From NCBI GenBank assembly GCA_964496205.1, contig CAZBXV010000008.1, positions 1-62,312 on the forward strand: a stretch of DNA of 62,312 bases, in the 5' to 3' direction. Below, in pieces: positions 16,773-25,135 of this stretch; positions within the stretch are counted from its first letter, which is position 1; every line of letters begins with the position of its first letter. A model generated the notes under the pieces. That model worked only from the letters and a program-made list of their open reading frames with translations, did not search any database and was not told the origin of the DNA. The position numbers were made by a program, and so were the translations under genes. This stretch comes from CAYLHS01 sp964496205 (GTDB lineage Bacteria > Actinomycetota > Acidimicrobiia > Spongiisociales > UBA4744).

Positions 16773-19700
16773 GTGAAAGGGAAGAGATGGGCCGCGCTTG
16801 CGGTCTTTGCAATGGTGGTCGCGCTCTTGCCATTGAGCGCCGTACCCGCGGCAGCCGGGTCTGGGCCGTCGGTCTTCATTAATGAGCTGCACTACGACAA
16901 CGCGTCTACAGATACAGGTGAGGCGGTTGAGGTAGCGGGCCCGGCTGGAACGGACTTGACCGGGTGGAGCATCGCTTTGTACAACGGGAGTGCTACTCAG
17001 CTCAAGGTATATGACACAATCACCCTGTCGGGTGTGATCCCGGATCAGGAGTCGGGGTACGGAACGCTGGCGTTTCCCAGGGCAGGCATCCAGAACGGGT
17101 CACCTGACGGGCTGGCGCTGGTTGATGCTTCGGACGCCGTGGTGCAGTTCCTCTCATATGAGGGGTCCTTCACTGCAGCCAGTGGCCCTGCGAACGGGAT
17201 GACGAGCACCGACATTGGTGTGTCGGAGAGTGGTTCTGATCCCGTGGGCTACTCGCTGCAGTTGACCGGGACGGGTACGTCCTATGGTGACTTCACGTGG
17301 GCTGCTCCGATGGCGAGCACGTTCGGAGCAGTCAACACCGGCCAAACCTTCGGGGGTGGTAGCCCAACAGTGCTGCCGTTCATCAATGAGTTGCACTATG
17401 ACAACACTGGTACAGACACCGGTGAGGCGATTGAGGTTGCGGGTCCTGCGGGGACGGATCTGACCGGGTGGAGCATCGTGCTCTACAACGGGAACGGCGG
17501 TGCTCCGTATGGAAGCACGGTTTCGCTGTCGGGCACGCTCGCGGATGCTGGAGACGGGTACGGGTTCGTGGTTGTGAACTACCCGTCGAACGGCATTCAG
17601 AATGGGTCACCGGATGGGATTGCGCTCGTCGATGCGTCCGATGCGGTCGTGCAGTTCCTGTCGTATGAGGGATCGTTCACAGCTGTGGGTGGCCCCGCGG
17701 ACGGCATGACGAGCACCGACATCGGTGCCACGGAGGATGGGTCGACCGCTGTTGGTGATTCGCTTCAGTTGCAGGGGACTGGGACGACCTACGACGACTT
17801 CACGTGGGGTGGTCCGATCCCGAACACGTTCGGTGCAGTCAACACCGGCCAAACCTTCGGCGAGATCACCGACTTCCCGGTTGAGGTGTCCTGTGAGGAC
17901 ATCGCGACGGAAATCGGAACAGCCACATCCGCCGGAGTGTCGGCGAGTGACGCGGATGGCACAGTCACGCAGATGTCACTCAGCGTCGATCCCGAAGCTA
18001 CGGGCATCACCCTCACGTCGTTCAGTCCCGCCGACACCACTGGTGGCGAGGCAACGGCCGAGATCAGCGTCGGTGCGGACGTACCGGCGGGGCACTACTC
18101 GGCCACGGTAACGGCAGAGAACAACGATGATCCGGTGCAGACAGGGACCTGTGACCTGACGATCGTCGTTCACCCGCTGGTGACCAACAGCATCTACGAG
18201 CTTCAGTACACGACAGAAGCGGACGGAAGCTCGACCTTCGTTGGACAGACGGTCGTCACCGAAGGTGTCGTCACGGCGGTCTTCGGCAACAACGCGTTCA
18301 TCCAGGATGGGACCGGCCCATGGACCGGAATCTACCTGTATGGATCGAGCGGCACTCTCTCGATTGGAGACGTCGTGCACGTCGAGGGCGACGTGAGCGA
18401 GTACTACGGCCTGACCGAGATCGGAGTCTCCGACGTGTGGGTTGTCGGGTCGGCGACCGTGCCGGCGCCTGCGCTGCTCACTACCGGCGAAATCGGTCAA
18501 GAGCAGTGGGAGTCCGTGTTCGTGGCCGCGCAAAACGTGACGGTCGCCAACGAGGACCTCGGGTACGGCGAGTGGTCGGTGGATGACGGCTCGGGCTCGA
18601 TTGTCATCGACGACATCGGGTCCTACAGCTACGACCCCACGAACGGCGACAACATCGCGTTCATCCAGGGCCCGCTCAACTACACCTACAGCGCCTTCAA
18701 GATCGCGCCTCGGTTCAACAACGACATCGTCGTGTCGGTGATGCCAATCGGCGAGGTTCAAGGGTCCGTCGGGGATACCGACAACGGGGCGACGTTCACG
18801 TCACCATATGAGGGTCAACCTGTGGTGGTCAGAGCGGTCATCACGGAGCAGATCCTGGCGAGGACGAGTTCCGGATACGACAGCTGGGGGTACTTCCTTC
18901 AGAACACGCTCGCCACGGCGGACTCCGATCCGAACTCGTCGGACGGTGTCTACCTGTACACGGGCAAGTACGACGACATCTACTACAACGGTTCGTACTA
19001 CGTGCCACAGGTCGGTGACGAACTGATTCTCAGGGGTACTGTCAGCGAGTACTACGACCTGACCGAGCTGTCGGGCCTGTCCATCCTGGCGGTCGTTCGG
19101 CACGGTGTCGACCTCGACACCGAGGTGCCGGCGGTTGTGGCGAATCCGCCCAACAACCTCGACGACGCTCACCGGTATTGGGAGCGTCTCGAAGGCATGC
19201 GGGTGGAAGTCCCGGCGGGCAGCACCACCCTGAGCCCGAGAAACGTGTTCGCGAGCACACTCGACGGCGAGGTGTGGCTGGCTGCTCCAGGCAGCGAGAT
19301 CTCGGGGCTCAGCGGCTACGAAGCGCGGGCGTTCCGTGACGGACGCAACGTTGCCGATTTCGAAGGCAATGGCTTTCGAATCGTGCTGGGTAGCTTGGGC
19401 ATCAAGGCCACGGCGGGCGACAACACTGCGTTGATCGCTCCCGTGCGGACGTTCGACACGATCACCGAGCCGGTTGTTGGAGCCGTCTACTACTCGTATT
19501 CGAAGTATCAGATCCAGGTGGTCGACCAACTCTCGTTCAGTGAGAACCTCGACCCATCGCACAACTACCCTCCGCAGGCGCAGGATCTGGCGTCCGAGTA
19601 CAGCGTCACCACGTTCAACATGGAGAACCTGTACGACTATCGCGACGACCCGTTCTCCGGGTGCGACTTCCTCGGCAATAGCGGGTGTGACGATGTCTAC

Positions 19701-20933
19701 CCGCCGTTCGACTACGTGCCTGCGAGCGCATCCGACTACGAAACCCGGGTCGGTGAGATCGCGGCCCAGATCGTGAACAATCTGCACTCGCCGGACATCG
19801 TGCTGGCGCAGGAGATCGAGAACCAGGATATCTGCTCGATCGAGGACTGGACGATGGTCTGCGGTGACGTGAACAACGTGGACGGAAGGCCGGATGCGCT
19901 CGAGGATTTGGCGATCGCCATCCACGATCTCGGCGGACCGAGCTACGACTCGGCGTTCGATCGTGACGGTGGCGACGACCGTGGCATCACGGCCGCGTTC
20001 TTGTTCCGTTCGGATCGTGTCGAGTTGCTGCCGGCGGAAGCCGACAATCCGGTGCTGGGTGACAACCCCACCGTCGACTATCCGGACGGGCTCGCGTACA
20101 ACTACGAGGTCTCGAACCCGAAGGCGTTGAACGCGGATCTGCCGGCGTGGGTCGACACGTCGACCGGAACGGACGGCGATCTCGTATTCACGAGGGCGCC
20201 ACAAGTCGGGTACTTCCGGATCTGGCAGAACGGGATCGGCTCGAGTGCCTTCACGGATCTCTACGCGATCTCGAACCACTTCAGCAGTGGGCCCGACCGC
20301 CGTGTGGGTCAACGAACCGAGCAGGCCGCCTACAACGCAGCGATCGTCGCAGCGCTCGAGGCCTACGACCCGAATGTACGGGTCGTTGTCGGTGGTGACT
20401 TGAATGTCTACCCCGACAGCGGCCAGTTGGTGCCGCTGTATGACCAGGGTCTCGAGAACCTGTACTACACCCTGCTGGGAGAGCTTCCGTTCTCCGCCTA
20501 CAGCTACGTGTATGAAGGGCAGGCGCAGACGCTCGACCAGCTGTTCGTGACGCCGTCGATTCTGTCCGATCTGGACGAGATGAGGGCAGCCCACATCAAC
20601 AGCGACTTCCCGGCCGACTACGTGGGTGACGGTGCTCGTGGAACGAGCGACCACGATCCACAGGTGGCGACGTTCAAGATCACGGTTCTCCAGATCGAGA
20701 ACCTGGTCATGTACTACGCGGATATGGGCATGATCACCGGCAACAAGACCGAGAAGATCCTGCTCGACCGGCTGGAGAGAGCGCGACGCTACCTGGAGAA
20801 CGGCAAGACGGCCGCCTACGAGGCGCAGCTCCAAGCCTTCTCGAACCAGGTGCAGGGCTTCGCACCGAAGTTCATCGACCAGGACGCGGCCGACATCCTG
20901 TCGTACTACGCCTGGCTGCTGATGAACCAGTAG
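16773..20933 (+). CDS. Large secreted nuclease: two lamin-tail domains, OB-folds, EEP catalytic domain
   Basis: The 1386-aa precursor starts at GTG 16773 behind AAGGAGGG and has a signal peptide ending near VPAAAG. Two lamin-tail-like domains (about 30-150 and 195-310) share FINELHYDN, DTGEA and GPAGTDLTGWSI and are near duplicates. An immunoglobulin-like segment (about 345-440) and OB-fold-like regions follow (about 475-600 and 650-800, with GDVVHVEGDVSEYYGLTEI-type strands repeated). The endonuclease/exonuclease/phosphatase domain runs from about 940 (TTFNMENLYDY) through AQEIENQD, GGDLNVYPDS near 1206 and GTSDHDPQ near 1292. A helical tail of about 80 residues ends the protein. It resembles ExeM-type extracellular DNases, so a role in DNA scavenging or biofilm DNA turnover is inferred. 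No sorting signal is visible. Confidence 0.88.
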   Translation: MKGKRWAALAVFAMVVALLPLSAVPAAAGSGPSVFINELHYDNASTDTGEAVEVAGPAGTDLTGWSIALYNGSATQLKVYDTITLSGVIPDQESGYGTLAFPRAGIQNGSPDGLALVDASDAVVQFLSYEGSFTAASGPANGMTSTDIGVSESGSDPVGYSLQLTGTGTSYGDFTWAAPMASTFGAVNTGQTFGGGSPTVLPFINELHYDNTGTDTGEAIEVAGPAGTDLTGWSIVLYNGNGGAPYGSTVSLSGTLADAGDGYGFVVVNYPSNGIQNGSPDGIALVDASDAVVQFLSYEGSFTAVGGPADGMTSTDIGATEDGSTAVGDSLQLQGTGTTYDDFTWGGPIPNTFGAVNTGQTFGEITDFPVEVSCEDIATEIGTATSAGVSASDADGTVTQMSLSVDPEATGITLTSFSPADTTGGEATAEISVGADVPAGHYSATVTAENNDDPVQTGTCDLTIVVHPLVTNSIYELQYTTEADGSSTFVGQTVVTEGVVTAVFGNNAFIQDGTGPWTGIYLYGSSGTLSIGDVVHVEGDVSEYYGLTEIGVSDVWVVGSATVPAPALLTTGEIGQEQWESVFVAAQNVTVANEDLGYGEWSVDDGSGSIVIDDIGSYSYDPTNGDNIAFIQGPLNYTYSAFKIAPRFNNDIVVSVMPIGEVQGSVGDTDNGATFTSPYEGQPVVVRAVITEQILARTSSGYDSWGYFLQNTLATADSDPNSSDGVYLYTGKYDDIYYNGSYYVPQVGDELILRGTVSEYYDLTELSGLSILAVVRHGVDLDTEVPAVVANPPNNLDDAHRYWERLEGMRVEVPAGSTTLSPRNVFASTLDGEVWLAAPGSEISGLSGYEARAFRDGRNVADFEGNGFRIVLGSLGIKATAGDNTALIAPVRTFDTITEPVVGAVYYSYSKYQIQVVDQLSFSENLDPSHNYPPQAQDLASEYSVTTFNMENLYDYRDDPFSGCDFLGNSGCDDVYPPFDYVPASASDYETRVGEIAAQIVNNLHSPDIVLAQEIENQDICSIEDWTMVCGDVNNVDGRPDALEDLAIAIHDLGGPSYDSAFDRDGGDDRGITAAFLFRSDRVELLPAEADNPVLGDNPTVDYPDGLAYNYEVSNPKALNADLPAWVDTSTGTDGDLVFTRAPQVGYFRIWQNGIGSSAFTDLYAISNHFSSGPDRRVGQRTEQAAYNAAIVAALEAYDPNVRVVVGGDLNVYPDSGQLVPLYDQGLENLYYTLLGELPFSAYSYVYEGQAQTLDQLFVTPSILSDLDEMRAAHINSDFPADYVGDGARGTSDHDPQVATFKITVLQIENLVMYYADMGMITGNKTEKILLDRLERARRYLENGKTAAYEAQLQAFSNQVQGFAPKFIDQDAADILSYYAWLLMNQ

Positions 20934-20954
20934 CGGTCGAGTACCCGAGAACCA

Positions 20955-20980
20955 AGGGGCGGGCCTTCGGGTCCGCCCCT
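20955..20980 (+). terminator. Hairpin after the nuclease gene
   Basis: AGGGGCGG and CCGCCCCT form an 8-bp GC-rich stem 21 bp after the stop codon; the loop contains CTTCGG. No U-tract follows. Confidence 0.7.
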
Positions 20981-20990
20981 CCACATCTCG

Positions 20991-21252
20991 TTCTTGTCAA
21001 GATCAGCGCCGGTGGGCGTCGTCAGGGTTGACAAGAAGCGACCACCCTCGTTCTTGTCAAGATCAGCGCCGGTGGGCGTCGTCAGGGTTGACAAGAANNN
21101 NNNNNNNNNNNNNNNNNNNNNNNNNNNNNNNNNNNNNNNNNNNNNNNNNNNNNNNNNNNNNNNNNNNNNNNNNNNNNNNNNNNNNNNNNNNNNNNNNCAC
21201 CCTCGTTCTTGTCAAGATCAGCGCCGGTGGGCGTCGTCAGGGTTGACAAGAA
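20991..21252 (+). repeat. Palindromic repeat A, tandem array broken by a gap
   Basis: Identical 47-bp units lie at 20991-21037, 21051-21097 and 21206-21252. Each starts TTCTTGTCAA, ends TTGACAAGAA, and has an inner GCGCC/GGCGT stem. Units one and two are spaced by GCGACCACCCTCG, giving a 60-bp period. After the N-run the sequence resumes with the last 8 nt of that same spacer, so the true number of units is unknown. The array lies between the ends of the nuclease and dGTPase genes. Confidence 0.9.
21098..21197. other. Scaffold gap (100 N)
   Basis: Exactly 100 N inside the repeat A array. The phase of the flanks fits a true gap of 5 bp or 5 plus a multiple of 60 bp. Confidence 0.95.
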
Positions 21253-21266
21253 CGGCAGGGGGTGGA

Positions 21267-22268
21267 TCAGTCGATGCCCTCGGGCCTGAACAGGCCGTCG
21301 TGCATCCTCAACGCGTACCGATCCGTCATGCCGGACACGTAGTCGATGGCCCGCTCCACATCGTCGGCGTCATCGAGGCGATAGGTGTCGGGCACCTCGT
21401 TGGGGTGCTCGATGAAGTGATCCACGAGGTCACGTATCACGGTGATGGCACGCTGCTGCTGTGGTTTCGACTCGGGCCGGAGGTAGACCCGCTCGAACAT
21501 GAAGTCTCGCAGCACCTGCATCGCATCGAGGACATCGGGAGCCATCACCACCCTGCCCTGTCTCAGTGACTCCTCGATCACGCCATTGATCATGGTGTCG
21601 ATCCACTCGGCGCCCGGCTCGCCGAAGACCTGGAGTGCCTGCTCCGGGATGTTCGACCTGCCAATCACATGCGCCCTCAGAGCATCATCGACATCGTGGG
21701 TCAGGTACGCGATGCGGTCGGCAAAGCGGCACAGCATCCCTTCGGGTGTTGCTGGCGGAGGATCGATCTTCCATGAATGGGCCCGAACGCCGTCGAGCAC
21801 TTCCCACGAGAGGTTGCACGGTTCAAGAACGCTGAGGACGCGAACGCTTTGCTCGGAGTGCAGCCACTCACCTTCGACGTAGGGAGAGAGGGCATCCTCA
21901 CCGGTGTGACCGAACGGCGAGTGACCCACGTCGTGCGCCAGGCAGATCGCCTCGGTGAGAGGCTCGTTCAACCCCAGCGCGGCCGCCATCGCCCGGCCGA
22001 CCTGTGTCACCTGGAGCGTGTGGGTGAGTCGGGTGACGAAGTGATCCCCTTCAGGATTGATGAAGACCTGGGTCTTGTGCTTGAGACGCCGAAAGGCCTT
22101 GGTGTGGAGGATGCGATCCCGGTCCCGCTCGAAGGCGGTTCGGTAGGGGTCGGGTTCTTCCGGATGCTCGCGGCCTCTGGACTCGGTGGACTTCGTGGCC
22201 GCCGGAGCCAGAAGATCGTGCTCCTGCTGCTCACGGATCCCTCTGGTCCGTCGAATCATCTTGCTCAT
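21267..22268 (-). CDS. dGTPase-like HD-domain deoxynucleoside triphosphate triphosphohydrolase
   Basis: The 333-aa protein has the HD metal site spread over RLTHTLQVTQVGR and AHDVGHSPFGHTGED, preceded by the family motif DPYRTAFERDRDRILHTKAFRRLKHKTQVF. Such enzymes hydrolyse dGTP or other dNTPs to the nucleoside and triphosphate and help control dNTP pools. The length fits the shorter dGTPase-like group common in Actinomycetota. The start at 22268 follows a TACCCT box at 6 nt. The gene is bracketed by repeat A arrays on both sides. Confidence 0.93.
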   Translation of the reverse strand: MSKMIRRTRGIREQQEHDLLAPAATKSTESRGREHPEEPDPYRTAFERDRDRILHTKAFRRLKHKTQVFINPEGDHFVTRLTHTLQVTQVGRAMAAALGLNEPLTEAICLAHDVGHSPFGHTGEDALSPYVEGEWLHSEQSVRVLSVLEPCNLSWEVLDGVRAHSWKIDPPPATPEGMLCRFADRIAYLTHDVDDALRAHVIGRSNIPEQALQVFGEPGAEWIDTMINGVIEESLRQGRVVMAPDVLDAMQVLRDFMFERVYLRPESKPQQQRAITVIRDLVDHFIEHPNEVPDTYRLDDADDVERAIDYVSGMTDRYALRMHDGLFRPEGID

Positions 22269-22274
22269 AGGGGC

Positions 22275-22280
22275 AGGGTA
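22275..22280 (-). promoter_or_regulatory. -10 box TACCCT, leaderless start of dGTPase gene
   Basis: TACCCT on the minus strand lies 6 nt before the ATG at 22268. The repeat A pair begins 22 bp further upstream. Confidence 0.5.
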
Positions 22281-22301
22281 GGCCGATCCGCACCATCCTC
22301 G

Positions 22302-22408
22302 TTCTTGTCAATCCTGACGCCGCCTACCATCGCTGGTCTTGACAAGAACGGGAAGGGCCGGTTCCTGTCAATCCTGACGCCGCTCAGCGGCGCCGAGGTT
22401 GACAAGAA
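22302..22408 (-). repeat. Palindromic repeat A, two tandem copies, reverse orientation
   Basis: Units at 22302-22348 and 22362-22408 are again 47 bp with a 13-bp spacer, hence a 60-bp period. Outer arms are conserved (TTCTTGTCAA or TTCCTGTCAA against TTGACAAGAA), but inner bases differ from the 20991 array while keeping inner complementarity, for example CCGCTCAGCGG. They lie between the end of phnE and the start of the dGTPase gene. Confidence 0.88.
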
Positions 22409-22419
22409 CCGACAGGCTC

Positions 22420-24315
22420 CTAGACGATCCTTTCCCGCACCCTCGAGCTGATGTAGTCCATCGAGGCCACCACGATGGCGATCGCCAGCATGTTGACCGA
22501 AGCGGCCCGGTAGTTCAGCAGGTTGATGTTCTGCTGGAGGATCTGGCCGATACCGCCACCACCGGCGAACCCGATGATGGTGGACATGCGCACGTTGATG
22601 TCCCACCGATACATGGTGAACGAGATGTACGGCGGCACGATCTGGGGGATGACCGCGTAGACGATGGTCTGAAGTCGCGTTGCGCCGGTCGACTGAACGG
22701 CCTCGAGCGGTCCCGCCATGATGCTCTCGACCTGTTCCGAGTAGAGCTTCGCCAACGCTGCGATCGTATGGAGCGAAAGGGCGAGGGCACCGGCGAACGG
22801 GCCGAGACCCACCCACACGACGAACACGAGCACCATGACCAGTGGTTCGATCGACCTGATCCCGTTGAACAGCGTACGAGCCATGTAGTAGATCGTCAGG
22901 CCGACGTTGACGCTTTCGTTCTTGTAGACCCTGAGGGCCAGGCCGAGGCCGAGTAGGAGACCGATGGCTCCGGGGACCCAGATGATCTTCATCGGATCCT
23001 GGATCTTGTACAGCCACGAGATGAGCTGCCCGATCAGCAGGAACAGGATCGCGCCGGCGGCCGCCGACAGCGGAAGGCTGAGGGGCCGAGCGATCTTCTC
23101 CGAGGTTCGGGCTCGGAGCCACACTGCGAAGTGACCGGCACGCCCCGCGAGAACCGCTGCTGCTGCGAGCGCCGAGAACGTCGTGATCAGTGCACCGAGG
23201 ATGCTTCCGAGCGTCGTCGAGAAGCCTCCGAGGAACCGGAACGATCCCAGCTTGGGAGCGAGCCAGTCACCGAAACGGGTGAGGAGATTCGACAGCAGGA
23301 ACAGCACGACGATGGCCACAACGGCAGCGACGATGAGCACGGCCAGTCGAGCGACCCTCTCTCCGTTGGACGGCGGCTCGTCTTCGACGGCGGGCAGCGA
23401 CCATCGGAACGCAACGACGATGAGTGCGGGAAGAACGATCAGGCCCAACAGCACCAACCCGAGATTGGATATGAGGTAGTCGCTGAGTGTTCGCGCCCAC
23501 CCGGCGGCCAGGATGCCGAGGACGATGCCGATCGGGAAAGCGATCAGCTGCATGCTCAGCTTGAGCAGCGGCATCTTGATGTCCTTCATCAGGTTGCGGG
23601 ACGCGAAGAACGACACCGGAACGGCTATGAAGACACCGAGCGTTGTGGCGAGCAGCGCCAGGAACACCGTTTCGATGATCTTTTCCCACGTCAGCTTGGC
23701 GGACTCGGAGATCCGCGGCGACGCGACGGTGATCGCAGTTCCTTTGGAGTCTGTCGTTTCGACCTGCGCCGGATGCAGGATCGATCCGATCGGCTCCCTG
23801 TTGATGGCACGAATGGTCTGCTGCTCTTCGGACGGACGCTCACGGGTGTCGACCGTCTGGACGAAGTTGCCGTTCTCGTCCGCGGTGAATTCCTGACCCA
23901 GGGCCAGGTTCAGGTCGCCCGCCGGCGGGACCTGGTAGAGGGTCACCCGAGCGTTCGGTGAGAAGTTGTAGCCGTACACGGTGACCGTGGCGCCGGGTTC
24001 GGCGCAGGCGGGCTCGACGACGATGTGGCGCGAGTACTGGTCCTGCTCGGGGGGTGTGAACCCTCCATCGGGACACGGCATATAGAAAGGCACGTCTGTG
24101 TTGGTGTCGGCGGTCTGATACGTGAGCAGGTCAGGTCGGGCCAAGGCCCGGATGACCCGGGTGAGCTGAGCGAGACGCGTCGGGGATTGGATCTCGCTCA
24201 GGTCGACCTTGGTGACGGAGAACCCGAACGCATACACGATGACACCGGCAATGATCGCCAGTGCCATGATCAGGGCTCGACGGCGAGGGCTCTTGGGCTT
24301 TTGGAGTTCAGCCAA
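22420..24315 (-). CDS. phnE: PhnE-type phosphonate/phosphite ABC transporter permease, greatly enlarged
   Basis: The 631-aa protein is more than twice the usual PhnE size of about 270. After one N-terminal helix (about 12-33) comes an extracytoplasmic segment of about 170 residues with a TIG/Ig-like stretch (EPGATVTVYGYNFSPNARV, later FTADENGNF). A first permease-like block starts ETVFLALLATTLGVFIAVP near 225. Further helices separated by hydrophilic linkers follow. The canonical PhnE C-terminal block comes last: TLFNGIRSIEPLVMVLVF, then the EAA-like loop GPLEAVQSTGATRLQTIVYAVIPQIVP and GFAGGGGIGQIL. It overlaps phnC by 8 bp, so it works with PhnC and PhnD. The substrate is inferred from family only. 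Confidence 0.88.
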   Translation of the reverse strand: MAELQKPKSPRRRALIMALAIIAGVIVYAFGFSVTKVDLSEIQSPTRLAQLTRVIRALARPDLLTYQTADTNTDVPFYMPCPDGGFTPPEQDQYSRHIVVEPACAEPGATVTVYGYNFSPNARVTLYQVPPAGDLNLALGQEFTADENGNFVQTVDTRERPSEEQQTIRAINREPIGSILHPAQVETTDSKGTAITVASPRISESAKLTWEKIIETVFLALLATTLGVFIAVPVSFFASRNLMKDIKMPLLKLSMQLIAFPIGIVLGILAAGWARTLSDYLISNLGLVLLGLIVLPALIVVAFRWSLPAVEDEPPSNGERVARLAVLIVAAVVAIVVLFLLSNLLTRFGDWLAPKLGSFRFLGGFSTTLGSILGALITTFSALAAAAVLAGRAGHFAVWLRARTSEKIARPLSLPLSAAAGAILFLLIGQLISWLYKIQDPMKIIWVPGAIGLLLGLGLALRVYKNESVNVGLTIYYMARTLFNGIRSIEPLVMVLVFVVWVGLGPFAGALALSLHTIAALAKLYSEQVESIMAGPLEAVQSTGATRLQTIVYAVIPQIVPPYISFTMYRWDINVRMSTIIGFAGGGGIGQILQQNINLLNYRAASVNMLAIAIVVASMDYISSRVRERIV

Positions 24316-25060
24316 CTCGCTCAGCCTCCTCCCCGTAGATGTCCTTGAACGTCTGGTCGTCTAGTTCCGATGGTGCGCCTTCGAAGACGAGGTGACCGTC
24401 CTTGAGGGCGATCGTGTTGTCGGCGTACCGGTGTACGAGGTCGAGGAAGTGGAGCGAGCACAACACTGTGACGCCGTCCTCGCGGTTGATCAGCTCCAAG
24501 TACTGCATGATGGAGTGTGCGAGCACCGGGTCGAGGCTCGCGACGGGCTCGTCGGCGAGGACCATCTCCGGGTTCTGCATCATCGCCCGGGCGACCCCCA
24601 CACGTTGCTGCTGACCGCCGGACAACTCGTCAGCCCGCTTGCCGGCTTGGTCTCTGAGGCCGACTCGATCGAGCTGGGCGAGTGCACGTTCAACCTGTTC
24701 CTTCGGGAAGCGGTTGACGATACTCAAGGCAGGGTTCACGTAGCCAAGGCTGCCCTGCAACACGTTTGTGAGCACCTTGGAACGGTGCACCAGGTTGAAG
24801 TGCTGGAAGACCATCCCGATCCGTCGTCGAATGCGGCGCATCTCATCTTGAGAAGCAGTGGTGATGTCCACGCCGTTCCAGAGGATCCGTCCCTCGGTTG
24901 GTTCGATCAGCCGGTTGATGCAGCGGAGCAGTGTCGACTTGCCCGAACCGCTCAGGCCGATCACGGCGAGAAACTCGCCATCGGGTACTTCGAATGACAC
25001 GTCCTCGAGGGCAAGGGTTCCGCCCTCGTAGACCTTTGTGAGGTGTTCGACTTTCAGCAT
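24308..25060 (-). CDS. phnC: Phosphonate-type ABC transporter ATP-binding protein
   Basis: The 250-aa ATPase has Walker A GLSGSGKST, a Q-loop in GMVFQHFNLV, the ABC signature LSGGQQQR, Walker B MVLADEP and the D-loop ASLDP. The sequence RSKVLTNVLQGSLG after the Q-loop is typical of PhnC. It would energise import through PhnE. It follows phnD on the same strand after a 75-bp spacer that contains a strong hairpin, and overlaps phnE by 8 bp. The H-loop His is in VLCSLHFLDL. Confidence 0.95.
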   Translation of the reverse strand: MLKVEHLTKVYEGGTLALEDVSFEVPDGEFLAVIGLSGSGKSTLLRCINRLIEPTEGRILWNGVDITTASQDEMRRIRRRIGMVFQHFNLVHRSKVLTNVLQGSLGYVNPALSIVNRFPKEQVERALAQLDRVGLRDQAGKRADELSGGQQQRVGVARAMMQNPEMVLADEPVASLDPVLAHSIMQYLELINREDGVTVLCSLHFLDLVHRYADNTIALKDGHLVFEGAPSELDDQTFKDIYGEEAERVG

Positions 25061-25082
25061 GCCCTATCCGTCGTTCAAGAGA

Positions 25083-25114
25083 AGACGGGGCAGGGAGTAC
25101 ACCCTGCCCCGTCT
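25083..25114 (-). terminator. Intercistronic hairpin between phnD and phnC
   Basis: AGACGGGGCAGGG and CCCTGCCCCGTCT pair perfectly around the 6-nt loop AGTACA. Its position after the binding-protein gene fits partial termination or mRNA protection, giving more PhnD than transporter. Confidence 0.75.
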
Positions 25115-25135
25115 CTCGTCACACTGCGACTCCGC

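Noticed and set aside
18801..20984. 727-codon open frame antisense to the secreted nuclease
   Set aside because: It mirrors the real gene's codon pattern in high-GC DNA, has an Arg/Val-rich composition with no domain, and lies fully opposite a clear nuclease.
20991..21097. Ordinary rho-independent terminators for repeat A
   Set aside because: No U-tract follows the stems, the nuclease gene already has its own hairpin at 20955, and copies occur in tandem and in both orientations. A secondary effect on termination is still possible.
20991..21252. CRISPR-like array
   Set aside because: Spacing is 13 bp with the same spacer sequence each time, the repeats are long palindromes, and no cas genes are present.
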